From positions 1-6,320 of the forward strand of contig JAITWB010000204.1 in the NCBI GenBank assembly GCA_031285525.1: DNA of 6,320 nt. The letters run 5' to 3'. This stretch comes from Spirochaetaceae bacterium (lineage in GTDB: Bacteria > Spirochaetota > Spirochaetia > Treponematales > Treponemataceae). Position numbers and translations under genes: made by a program. This document shows positions 1 to 5,094 of this stretch, one piece after another. Below the pieces are notes generated by a model, which saw only the letters and a program-made list of their open reading frames with translations, did no database searches and was not told the origin of the DNA. Each line of letters begins with the position of its first letter. The stretch's first letter is position 1.

Positions 1-161
1 CCCCGGTACGGGATAAACGGTACGATACGTTAGCCAACATCTCGACGATTCAGGGAAAGCAAAATGAAGTATTCCGGCAAAAACTGCGGCTCCTGCTGGA
101 TCACATAACTCAGTCCTATGAGATTCTTAAAGACATGGAACTCATCGAAACGTCTCAATAA
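1..161 (+). CDS. 3' end of an unidentified gene (5' truncated by window edge)
   Basis: An uninterrupted frame runs from the window edge (first full codon at position 3) to a TAA stop at 159-161, giving 52 residues of C-terminus. The other two forward frames stop within the first 35 bases, which favours this one. The peptide is polar and charged, probably mostly helical. It contains a stretch ending in LLLDHITQSYEILKDMELIE that could form an amphipathic helix. I do not recognise the family and there is no motif to suggest a function. The gene points towards the AT-rich spacer and the XRE gene on the same strand. No hairpin with a T-run follows its stop. A chance open frame cannot be excluded at this length. 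Confidence 0.5.
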   Translation, partial: PVRDKRYDTLANISTIQGKQNEVFRQKLRLLLDHITQSYEILKDMELIETSQ

Positions 162-195
162 AAGAGACAATTTTGAAAAAAAGTGAAAAAAGTGC

Positions 196-225
196 TTTAC
201 TCCCATGGCTGCTTATGTATATTAT
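196..225 (+). promoter_or_regulatory. Possible promoter
   Basis: TTTACT at 196-201 is followed 18 bases later by TATTAT at 220-225. An overlapping choice is TATATT at 218-223 with 16-base spacing. TTGAAA at 173-178 is another possible -35 box. Matches to the sigma-70 consensus are partial, and AT-rich DNA produces such matches by chance. No convincing gene starts just downstream, so a short RNA or the decayed frame at 205-489 would be the only obvious target. Confidence 0.22.
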
Positions 226-382
226 AGAGGTAATGGAGCTTCATCAGAGGATATTTTATCTATATTGATTTCCCCTGAGAATAGCAAATGCATAGAAACT
301 GTTGTACAACATAGGCTTTGGCACCCATAATATGCTTCATATTCTGTTGCATGAGGAGCAGAAAGGGTTCAGAATCTGTATG

Positions 383-409
383 ATACTTCAAAATGTAACT
401 TTGAAGTAT
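383..409. repeat. Perfect 10-bp inverted repeat with 7-base loop
   Basis: ATACTTCAAA at 383-392 and TTTGAAGTAT at 400-409 are exact reverse complements separated by seven bases (ATGTAAC). As DNA this could be an operator for a dimeric regulator. As RNA it would form a weak AT-rich hairpin. It lies 94 bases before the XRE start and is not followed by a T-run, so a terminator is unlikely. The repeat is seen directly; any role is inferred from its place upstream of a DNA-binding protein gene. Confidence 0.45.
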
Positions 410-460
410 ATAAAAACAGCGTTTTGAACTTAAAAAATGATACTATTTATGGCAAAAGTA

Positions 461-477
461 CTCTATCCTATATAGAG
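461..477. promoter_or_regulatory. Candidate operator of the XRE gene
   Basis: CTCTAT at 461-466 and ATAGAG at 472-477 form a perfect 6-bp dyad around a 5-base centre, 17 bp in all. It ends 25 bases before the XRE start. Many Cro/cI-like proteins bind 14-17 bp palindromes over their own promoter and repress it, so size and place fit autoregulation. The centre contains TATATA (469-474), which could be the -10 box, although no good -35 match sits upstream. The dyad is observed; the operator role is inferred. Confidence 0.33.
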
Positions 478-502
478 AAATTCAATTGAAGGCAGGTGTC
501 TT

Positions 503-979
503 TTGGATATTAAAGTTCTGTTTGGAAACAATTTGCGGCGGTACAGAAAGAAAGCCGGTTTATCACAGGAAATTCTTGCGGAAACACTTCAGATTTCGAC
601 ACAACACATCAGCAACATCGAGACGGGCAGAAAGTTTGTGTCAGCTGGACTTCTTCAAGAACTCATTGGACTTCTTAAAGTATCCCCCTCACTTTTGTTT
701 TATGATCCCGAGGTTCAGATTACTGATGAAACGTATCTGGAAACGATCGATGCGATCATCAGGAAAGAGTTGGAATCTTCACTAGTCAATATCAAGCATG
801 AGATTTACAAGCATATTGACAGTAAAGAAGCGCCCCCCCAACAGGTCAGTGAAAAGGTCAGCAAAAAGACCAGCGAACAGGTCAACGAAGAGACCGGCGA
901 ACAGGTCAACGAAGAGACCGGCAAACAGGTCAACGAAGAGACCAGCGAACAGGTCAACGAAACAACTGAGGAGAATTAA
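503..979 (+). CDS. XRE/Cro-family DNA-binding protein with acidic repeat tail
   Basis: This 158-residue cytosolic protein has an N-terminal Cro/C1-type helix-turn-helix at about residues 5-65. The pattern is clear: NLRRYRKKAGLSQEILAETL, then the recognition helix STQHISNIETG at 32-42 and a closing helix near 50-60. Residues 70-110 look helical and may serve dimerisation. Residues 123-154 are four copies of an eight-residue unit, T(S/G)(E/K)QVNE(E/T), preceded by a degenerate copy (VSEKVSKK). The start is TTG at 503. AGGT at 494-497 is the only ribosome-site-like sequence at proper spacing, no ATG or GTG lies in frame, and TAG at 473-475 closes the frame upstream. The domain suggests a repressor, possibly of its own promoter given the dyad at 461-477. 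No toxin, phage or restriction gene adjoins to reveal the target. The repeat tail is unusual for the family and has no function I can name. Confidence 0.88.
   Translation: MDIKVLFGNNLRRYRKKAGLSQEILAETLQISTQHISNIETGRKFVSAGLLQELIGLLKVSPSLLFYDPEVQITDETYLETIDAIIRKELESSLVNIKHEIYKHIDSKEAPPQQVSEKVSKKTSEQVNEETGEQVNEETGKQVNEETSEQVNETTEEN
833..839 (+). repeat. Run of seven C inside the XRE gene
   Basis: Seven consecutive C residues encode part of Ala-Pro-Pro-Gln just before the tandem repeats. Such tracts are prone to slipped-strand errors. Losing one C would move translation into a frame that stays open through all the repeats to TAA at 1023-1025. Gaining one C would end translation at a TGA within a few codons. 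The tract is observed; variation is only a possibility. Confidence 0.6.
845..964 (+). repeat. 24-bp coding tandem repeat (four copies plus a degenerate one)
   Basis: The copies lie at 869-892, 893-916, 917-940 and 941-964. They differ only at single bases: AGC or GGC in the second codon, GAA or AAA in the third, and GAG or ACA in the last. The preceding block at 845-868 is two related 12-base halves (GTCAGTGAAAAG and GTCAGCAAAAAG), suggesting the unit grew from a 12-base precursor. The unit length is a multiple of three, so copy-number change would lengthen or shorten the protein tail by eight residues without a frameshift. The near-identity of the copies suggests recent expansion. Confidence 0.93.
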
Positions 980-1023
980 GACAAACGCTGGTGTATATTC
1001 ACGTATACACCAGCGTTCGTCTT
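978..1023. terminator. Long stem-loop between convergent genes, likely bidirectional terminator
   Basis: The arms at 978-997 and 1004-1023 pair over 20 positions with one mismatch (A983 with C1018) around a six-base loop (TTCACG). The left arm begins inside the TAA stop of the XRE gene. On the other strand it lies 76 bases beyond the stop of the ychJ-like gene, so it is positioned to stop transcription from both sides. There is no proper T-run on either side, so intrinsic termination may be inefficient. RNA 3'-end protection is an alternative. Confidence 0.6.
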
Positions 1024-1098
1024 AACAAAACCCAACATCCTGACTGAAAGGACAATCATCTTCTCACAATGGCAGAAACCCTGTTGCAGTCTGGCGGT

Positions 1099-1635
1099 CT
1101 ATGAGGGTTGCCTTTTGCAGCACAGCGGCAATGTTGCGACCGATCGGCCGCAACATTGTTTGTATTTCTTGCCGGAGCCGCAGGGGCAGGGTTCGTTGCG
1201 TCCAACCTTTTTTTCGGCTCGGACGATCGTTGTGGGTATGAGAGAGCCGTCGTCGTAAAGCCAACGTCCCGACTCTTTCTTGAATGATGCCCGTTCGAGG
1301 TGAACATCCTTGAGACCCTTACGCACGTATTCAGCGGAGAATTCGACGATCCCTTCGGTGTCGCCCTCCTGACCCTTTTCGGTGTTGAGGATTTTGAGCC
1401 CCAACCACTGTGATTCCTCGCTCCAGCGCCGGGTTTCTTCCGGATCGACTCGCTGTTCCTCCTCCCTGATCGTACAGGTATCGATTATGTAGGCGATCTC
1501 GTGCTTTTCATACGCCGAATACCGGCTGCGCATCAGCTGTTCCGCCGTAGCGGGCTGACTTTTTCCGGTGATAAAGGGCTCACAGCACTCTTTGTAGGTT
1601 TTCCCTGATCCGCAGGGACACATTGCATTTTCCAT
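1099..1635 (-). CDS. ychJ: YchJ-family protein with two SEC-C zinc motifs
   Basis: This 178-residue cytosolic protein follows the YchJ (UPF0225) plan. It has an N-terminal SEC-C motif with Cys6, Cys8, Cys17 and Cys18 ([13 protein letters not shown]). A central domain of about residues 30-135 includes [12 protein letters not shown] and WLGLKIL. A second SEC-C motif has Cys150, Cys152, Cys161 and Cys162 ([13 protein letters not shown]). SEC-C motifs bind zinc and in SecA support SecB and ribosome contact; the biochemical job of YchJ itself is not settled. The start at 1635 is supported by TGAGGTG at 1641-1647; the ATG at codon 5 has no such site. It follows the ABC-F gene by 41 bases without a visible terminator, so it is probably the last gene of that operon. 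An oddity is a 15-residue extension after the second motif containing another Cys pair, where E. coli YchJ, as I recall it, ends almost directly after the motif. Confidence 0.92.
   Translation of the reverse strand: MENAMCPCGSGKTYKECCEPFITGKSQPATAEQLMRSRYSAYEKHEIAYIIDTCTIREEEQRVDPEETRRWSEESQWLGLKILNTEKGQEGDTEGIVEFSAEYVRKGLKDVHLERASFKKESGRWLYDDGSLIPTTIVRAEKKVGRNEPCPCGSGKKYKQCCGRSVATLPLCCKRQPS
1129..1158 (-). other. Stem-loop within the 3' end of ychJ
   Basis: CAATGTTGCG at 1129-1138 is the exact reverse complement of CGCAACATTG at 1149-1158. The ten-base loop holds a further self-complementary CCGATCGG, so the RNA could form a 10-bp stem with an inner extension. It covers codons 160-169, beginning at the last Cys pair of the second SEC-C motif and running into the C-terminal extension. 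No T-run follows. It may be an old terminator captured by readthrough of a lost stop, or a stabilising 3' structure. Confidence 0.55.
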
Positions 1636-1640
1636 AAAAA

Positions 1641-1647
1641 CACCTCA
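1641..1647 (-). promoter_or_regulatory. Ribosome binding site of the ychJ-like gene
   Basis: TGAGGTG on the - strand contains the core GAGG at 1643-1646, seven bases before the ATG at 1635. It selects this start over the ATG four codons downstream. The site lies in the 41-base gap after the ABC-F stop. Confidence 0.7.
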
Positions 1648-1676
1648 CACTAACCTTGACTCTATAACAATTGGAA

Positions 1677-3656
1677 CTATAAGCGGAGAGCCGCCTGTTC
1701 CCATTTTTCAGCTAGATCCGTCAGCAGAATCTCTGCTGCGGCGATTTCCTGCTGCATCAGCCGTGAACGTTCGGGATCGGAGTAGACATCAGGGGAGTTA
1801 AGCTGCTCCTCCAAGGACTGTTTTTTCTCCTCCGCTGCGGCGATCTCATCCAGCAGACGGGCTTCCTCCCTCTCCAGACGGCGGCGTTCGGAACGCTTGC
1901 GTTTCTCCTCTTCCCAGCTTGAACCGCCTGATGTTGCTCCCTCGGCAGATGAAACAGAGACAGCCTTTTTCTGTTCCGCCATCACAGGAATGGATGACGA
2001 ACCGGCAGCAGGAATTTCACCGGCTTCTTCCGCAGCAATCCGTTCGAGATAGTATCGATATCCGCCGGGAAACTGCCGGGAAGTATTATGGGCAGACTGC
2101 CCGCCAGTGCCGACTGTGAGTTCCAATACCCGGGTAGCAAGACTTTCTATAAAATCCCGGTCGTGGCTGACGAACAGAACAGTGCCGCCGAACTCTTTTA
2201 TCGCCCAAAGGAGGACATCCTTGGCGCTGAGATCCAGGTGGTTCGTAGGTTCGTCGAGTATAAGCAGGTTTACGGGACGCAAAAGCAGCCTGAGCAGGGC
2301 AAGACGGCTTTTTTCACCCCCCGACAGCACAGAGACCGATTTATACACATCGTCTCCCCGGAACAAAAAGGCTCCCAAAAGATCCCGGATTTTCGGGATG
2401 AGCTCCAAAGGGGCTTCCGATTCGAGCATCTCCAGCATGGATTGGGTTCCCGTAATGGAAGCGGCGCTGTCCTGGGAGAAATAGCCGATAGACACCCCCG
2501 CTCCGGCTTTTATGACTCCGGTGTACTCAGGGTCTACCCCGGCAATGGCTCGAAGCAGGGTTGACTTTCCGGCGCCGTTCCGTCCCACCACCACGAGGCG
2601 CTCTCCGTTTTCCACTGTCATCGAGAGATCCTGTATGACATGGCGGGAGCCGTAGGAGCGGGAAACATTCTCAAGGGTCAACACCAGCCGTCCTGAGTGA
2701 GGAGCCGGAGGGAACCGAAACTGTATTTTTTTGAGACCCTCAGGGATCTCGATGCGTTCCATCTTTTCGAGCTGCTTAAGCCGCTCCTGTACCTGAGCCG
2801 CTTTTGTCGGCTTGTACCGGAAGCGCCGGGCAAAATCCTCGATCTTGCGGATCTCCTCCTGCTGGAGCATATAGCGGGCTACAAGACTCTGTAATTCCAC
2901 TGCCCGCACCTGTTCGTAATGGCTATAGTTGCCGGGATAGCGCCGGAGGACACCGCCAAAGAGCTCATACACATCGGTGACAGTCACGTCCAGGAAAAAA
3001 CGGTCGTGGCTCACCAGCAAGAAGCCGCCTTCAAAGTTCCGCAGCCACTGTTCGAGCCATGTCCGAGCCTCCAGATCGAGGTAGTTTGTCGGCTCATCCA
3101 GAAGCAGAATATCAGGGCGCTCCAGCAGAATCTTGGCAAGGGCGATACGCATCTGCCATCCCCCGGAAAACTCCCCCGTATCCCGATCCAGGTCTTCCTG
3201 GGAGAACCCGAGGCCTGCCAAAACTTGAGCCGCAAGCTGCACCCGATTCTCCCACCCCGACTCCTCCAGAGCAGTCTGGGTCTCGTGGTATTTTTCGAGG
3301 AGCTTCGGCGTCTCAACTTCACTGCATCGGGACATCTCGTCGGCAAGGCGCTCCAGCTCTGCAGAAAGGGCGATACCCCTGCTAAAAGCGGTTTCCGCCT
3401 CTGCACGGAGGGTGCGTCCTTTGTGAATGATATCAGACTGGGGAAGATAGGCTGTACGGGTTCCCTTCTGCACCGCCCGTTCACCGGAATCGGGCTGGAT
3501 GATACCGCAGAGCACCTTCATAAGGGTTGTCTTGCCGGAACCGTTCGCCCCTGCCAGGGCAGCCTTGTTCCCGGAAGCGAGATTCAGCACCACATCCTTG
3601 AGGATATCCCGGTCGCCGAAGGCAAGAGAAACATGGGAAAATTGAACAAACGCCAC
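1677..3656 (-). CDS. ABC-F family ATPase (Uup/YdiF/YheS-like)
   Basis: This 659-residue protein has two ABC ATPase domains and no membrane segments, the ABC-F layout; such proteins bind ribosomes near the E site and affect translation or antibiotic tolerance. Domain 1 has Walker A GANGSGKTT (36-44), signature FSGGWQMR (163-170), Walker B with catalytic Glu188 (LLLDEPTNYLD) and switch His217. The linker at about 245-310 is the expected P-site tRNA interaction region. Domain 2 has Walker A GRNGAGKST (358-366), signature LSGGEKSR (444-451), Walker B with Glu469 (LILDEPTNHLD) and His498. Both sites look catalytically intact. Residues 580-659 form a charged coiled-coil tail like the Uup/YdiF C-terminal domain. 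The GTG start overlaps the lipoprotein stop (TAGTG), so translational coupling is likely. The exact ABC-F subfamily, and whether it protects from antibiotics or has a housekeeping role, cannot be decided from these motifs. Confidence 0.95.
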   Translation of the reverse strand: MAFVQFSHVSLAFGDRDILKDVVLNLASGNKAALAGANGSGKTTLMKVLCGIIQPDSGERAVQKGTRTAYLPQSDIIHKGRTLRAEAETAFSRGIALSAELERLADEMSRCSEVETPKLLEKYHETQTALEESGWENRVQLAAQVLAGLGFSQEDLDRDTGEFSGGWQMRIALAKILLERPDILLLDEPTNYLDLEARTWLEQWLRNFEGGFLLVSHDRFFLDVTVTDVYELFGGVLRRYPGNYSHYEQVRAVELQSLVARYMLQQEEIRKIEDFARRFRYKPTKAAQVQERLKQLEKMERIEIPEGLKKIQFRFPPAPHSGRLVLTLENVSRSYGSRHVIQDLSMTVENGERLVVVGRNGAGKSTLLRAIAGVDPEYTGVIKAGAGVSIGYFSQDSAASITGTQSMLEMLESEAPLELIPKIRDLLGAFLFRGDDVYKSVSVLSGGEKSRLALLRLLLRPVNLLILDEPTNHLDLSAKDVLLWAIKEFGGTVLFVSHDRDFIESLATRVLELTVGTGGQSAHNTSRQFPGGYRYYLERIAAEEAGEIPAAGSSSIPVMAEQKKAVSVSSAEGATSGGSSWEEEKRKRSERRRLEREEARLLDEIAAAEEKKQSLEEQLNSPDVYSDPERSRLMQQEIAAAEILLTDLAEKWEQAALRL

Positions 3657-5083
3657 TACAGCCCCCCGTAGGAGGCTGTGCCTCCTGAGAAGGTTCCGCC
3701 TGCGGCGCGGTTTGCAGATGATGCATCATTTTGAGCAGCAAAGTAGAGAATAAGGGGGGTAGCGCTTCTGCGGGTAACTACCAGATCATTGCGAATACTG
3801 CTGTCGGGAACTTCTTCCATGCGGAAACCGTTACCATCCAACCGATAGAGGAAGTTAACATACCGAGAGGTATTATCGAACAGGAAAGAAATAACCCCGT
3901 CGTACTCAGAAGCAAGGCTCTTGTCTATGAAGAACCGTATCTCCGCCCGTCCCTTGCCGTCAGCCGCAGCAGGAATCACGGAAGGAGAAAGCCTGCCGTA
4001 CCCGCTCCAGAGGAAACGTCCGTCCTCAAGAAGTCGAAGCTGCCCATAGCTGGTACTGGAAAACACCGGCCCCAGGGTACGGAGCTGCTCATATACGAGC
4101 CGACGGCGTTCAAGCTCATCCTCCACCAGTTTCGTCGGAGAAATAGAAAGGGCTACAAAGTTGCCAGTCTTGGGCATTCCCCGGGAATCGGCATACTGCA
4201 AAACGAGATAATCAGATCGCCGGATCTGCATGGTCAGAGTGGAACCTTCAAAGGCATATTGCCTGGAAGCGGTCTTCTTTATTCCCGAATAGGATGAGGA
4301 ATACTCCATCCCTGAGGAGAGTACCTGAACAATTCCCGTATCCTGCCCCGGATTGAATCCCCATGCAGGATTTATCGATGCGGGATCTATCTGCTGAGAA
4401 TCGATCATAGTTTTATAACTTTCAGGATACCAGGTCTTCACCAGCACCGATTCAAGCAGTTCATCTGTTTCATATTCCGCAGAGGTATCTTCCACATCTG
4501 TTTCCAATTCATTGTATAATCGTAGGTTATAGGAGAAACACCAGCCCCTTGTTCCGTCGGAGGTGAGCACATTGAGCCAATCCCCCTCCACAGGAGCATT
4601 CCCCATCATAACAGGGGAGCCCTTCCCTTTACCGAGCACCTTTATAACCTCGTTTTCCCGAAGCCGATAGATCTGCCGGGAAGTGTTATCCGGATCGAAC
4701 CGGACAGGAAGCCCGTCAAGAGCTACCCGGGCATAGGTATGAAAAAATTCCGCCATCGATTCACTGAACTGGGCAGCCTCTCGTTTTGAAGAGAAGAGCC
4801 GTATCTGCCAGAGGGGAACCTCCAGCTTTTCATCGGTGCCGTTCATCCCTATAACATATACTTGACTGATATTCGATCTAATATAAACGGGAACCATATC
4901 CCCGGCGTAGAGCTGCTTTTCAGGAATGCTCCACTGAAGCACACCATACCCAAGCAGATTTGAACAGGATGCGGCGGCAACAGACAAAACCAATGCAAGA
5001 ACCGGGACGGCATATCGATGACATAATTTCTTCATGAAAAAATGATAGCATAAGACAGGAACAGGGTAAAGGTATAAGGACAC
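3656..5083 (-). CDS. Predicted lipoprotein with bacterial SH3-like region
   Basis: This 475-codon product is probably an exported lipoprotein. A positively charged start (MKKLCHR, from residue 17), a hydrophobic run and SVAAASC form a signal peptide with candidate lipidated Cys40. Ala at -3 is a relaxed lipobox of the kind accepted in spirochaetes. Residues 122-192 resemble a bacterial SH3 domain, with IYRLRENEVIKVL, then EGDWLNVL and GTRGWCFSYNLRLYN. Residues 58-120 may be a related beta domain. The remaining 280 residues are not recognisable; they look beta-rich and the tail (451-475) is Gly/Ala/Ser-rich. SH3-like domains often bind cell-wall peptides, so an envelope role is inferred. GTG at 5083 is chosen because GAGGG (5090-5094) lies six bases upstream. 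ATG at 5035 would give a more normal signal peptide but lacks a ribosome site. It sits nine bases after the protease stop and overlaps the ABC-F start by one base. Confidence 0.85.
   Translation of the reverse strand: MSLYLYPVPVLCYHFFMKKLCHRYAVPVLALVLSVAAASCSNLLGYGVLQWSIPEKQLYAGDMVPVYIRSNISQVYVIGMNGTDEKLEVPLWQIRLFSSKREAAQFSESMAEFFHTYARVALDGLPVRFDPDNTSRQIYRLRENEVIKVLGKGKGSPVMMGNAPVEGDWLNVLTSDGTRGWCFSYNLRLYNELETDVEDTSAEYETDELLESVLVKTWYPESYKTMIDSQQIDPASINPAWGFNPGQDTGIVQVLSSGMEYSSSYSGIKKTASRQYAFEGSTLTMQIRRSDYLVLQYADSRGMPKTGNFVALSISPTKLVEDELERRRLVYEQLRTLGPVFSSTSYGQLRLLEDGRFLWSGYGRLSPSVIPAAADGKGRAEIRFFIDKSLASEYDGVISFLFDNTSRYVNFLYRLDGNGFRMEEVPDSSIRNDLVVTRRSATPLILYFAAQNDASSANRAAGGTFSGGTASYGGL
3662..3667 (-). 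promoter_or_regulatory. Likely ribosome binding site of the ABC-F gene (G6 run)
   Basis: On the - strand six G residues lie five bases before the GTG start, within the last codons of the lipoprotein gene. They are the only purine-rich sequence at suitable spacing; the stronger AGGAGG is at 3681-3686, too far away. The run is also a possible slippage point. Confidence 0.45.
3670..3686 (-). promoter_or_regulatory. Stem-loop pairing an AGGAGG with CCTCCT ahead of the ABC-F start
   Basis: On the - strand AGGAGGC (3686-3680) and GCCTCCT (3676-3670) form a perfect 7-bp GC-rich stem with a three-base loop, ending 13 bases before the GTG of the ABC-F gene. It is inside the lipoprotein coding sequence (Gly-Gly-Thr-Ala-Ser). 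Ribosomes finishing the lipoprotein would melt it, which could tie ABC-F initiation to upstream translation. The stem is observed; the role is inferred. Confidence 0.45.
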
Positions 5084-5084
5084 A

Positions 5085-5094
5085 CCTCACCCTC
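5085..5094 (-). promoter_or_regulatory. Double Shine-Dalgarno overlapping the protease stop codon
   Basis: The - strand reads TGAGGGTGAGGTGTG: the TGA stop of the protease, GAGGG at 5094-5090, GAGG at 5088-5085, then the GTG at 5083. GAGGG has a six-base spacing to that GTG; GAGG is too close to serve it. This is the main argument for the longer lipoprotein start. The ATG at 5035 has only TATCATTTTTTC before it. Confidence 0.5.

Larger units (their letters stand above)
205..489 (+). pseudogene. Possible decayed small gene with two in-frame stops
   Basis: One frame begins at an ATG (205-207) and reads 41 codons to TAA at 328-330. It continues seven codons to TGA at 352-354, then 44 open codons to TGA at 487-489. 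The first segment begins MAAYVYYRGNGASSEDILSI and reads like ordinary protein. The last segment is also protein-like and ends SYIEKFN. Only two internal stops in about 95 codons of 33% GC DNA is fewer than usual for noncoding sequence, but not decisive. There is no clear ribosome binding site before the ATG, and I do not recognise the family. Alternatives are a genuine 41-residue small protein (205-330) or chance. Confidence 0.2.
162..502. other. AT-rich spacer with two inverted repeats and no intact gene
   Basis: This 341-base stretch separates the upstream gene end from the XRE gene. Over 181-480 I count 99 G+C in 300 bases (33%), against roughly 55% in sampled lines of the - strand operon. 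It holds a promoter-like sequence near 196-225, a 10-bp inverted repeat at 383-409, a short dyad at 461-477, and a reading frame with two stops that may be a decayed gene (205-489). I see no tRNA, CRISPR repeat or insertion-sequence end. The base composition and broken frame fit a region of turnover or acquired DNA. Confidence 0.6.

Noticed and set aside
332..427. 31-codon + strand frame starting at ATG 332
   Set aside because: It lacks a ribosome binding site, is very short, lies in AT-rich DNA and overlaps the other possible decayed frame.
845..964. CRISPR array or diversity-generating template region
   Set aside because: The units are contiguous with no spacers, are in frame within a protein, and no cas or reverse transcriptase gene is present.
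205..979. Toxin-antitoxin pair of the broken frame and the XRE protein
   Set aside because: The upstream frame is interrupted, lacks a ribosome site and matches no toxin family I can recognise, so the pairing cannot be supported.
978..1026. Integron attC-like recombination site at the stem-loop
   Set aside because: The stem contains AAC and GTT in its arms, but the end boxes do not match RYYYAAC and GTTRRRY, there is no integrase here, and no second similar site lies upstream of the XRE gene.
1636..1676. Separate promoter or terminator between the ABC-F and ychJ-like genes
   Set aside because: The 41-base gap has a ribosome site but no hairpin with a T-run and no good pair of promoter boxes; TTATAG alone is too weak.
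2919..3671. Long + strand open frame of 250 codons opposite the ABC-F gene
   Set aside because: The opposite strand encodes an ABC-F protein with all motifs intact. The + strand frame is a shadow of GC-rich coding sequence and shows no domain.
3731..4297. + strand open frame of 188 codons opposite the lipoprotein gene
   Set aside because: It is antisense to a gene with coherent signal peptide and SH3-like features and resembles no family I know.
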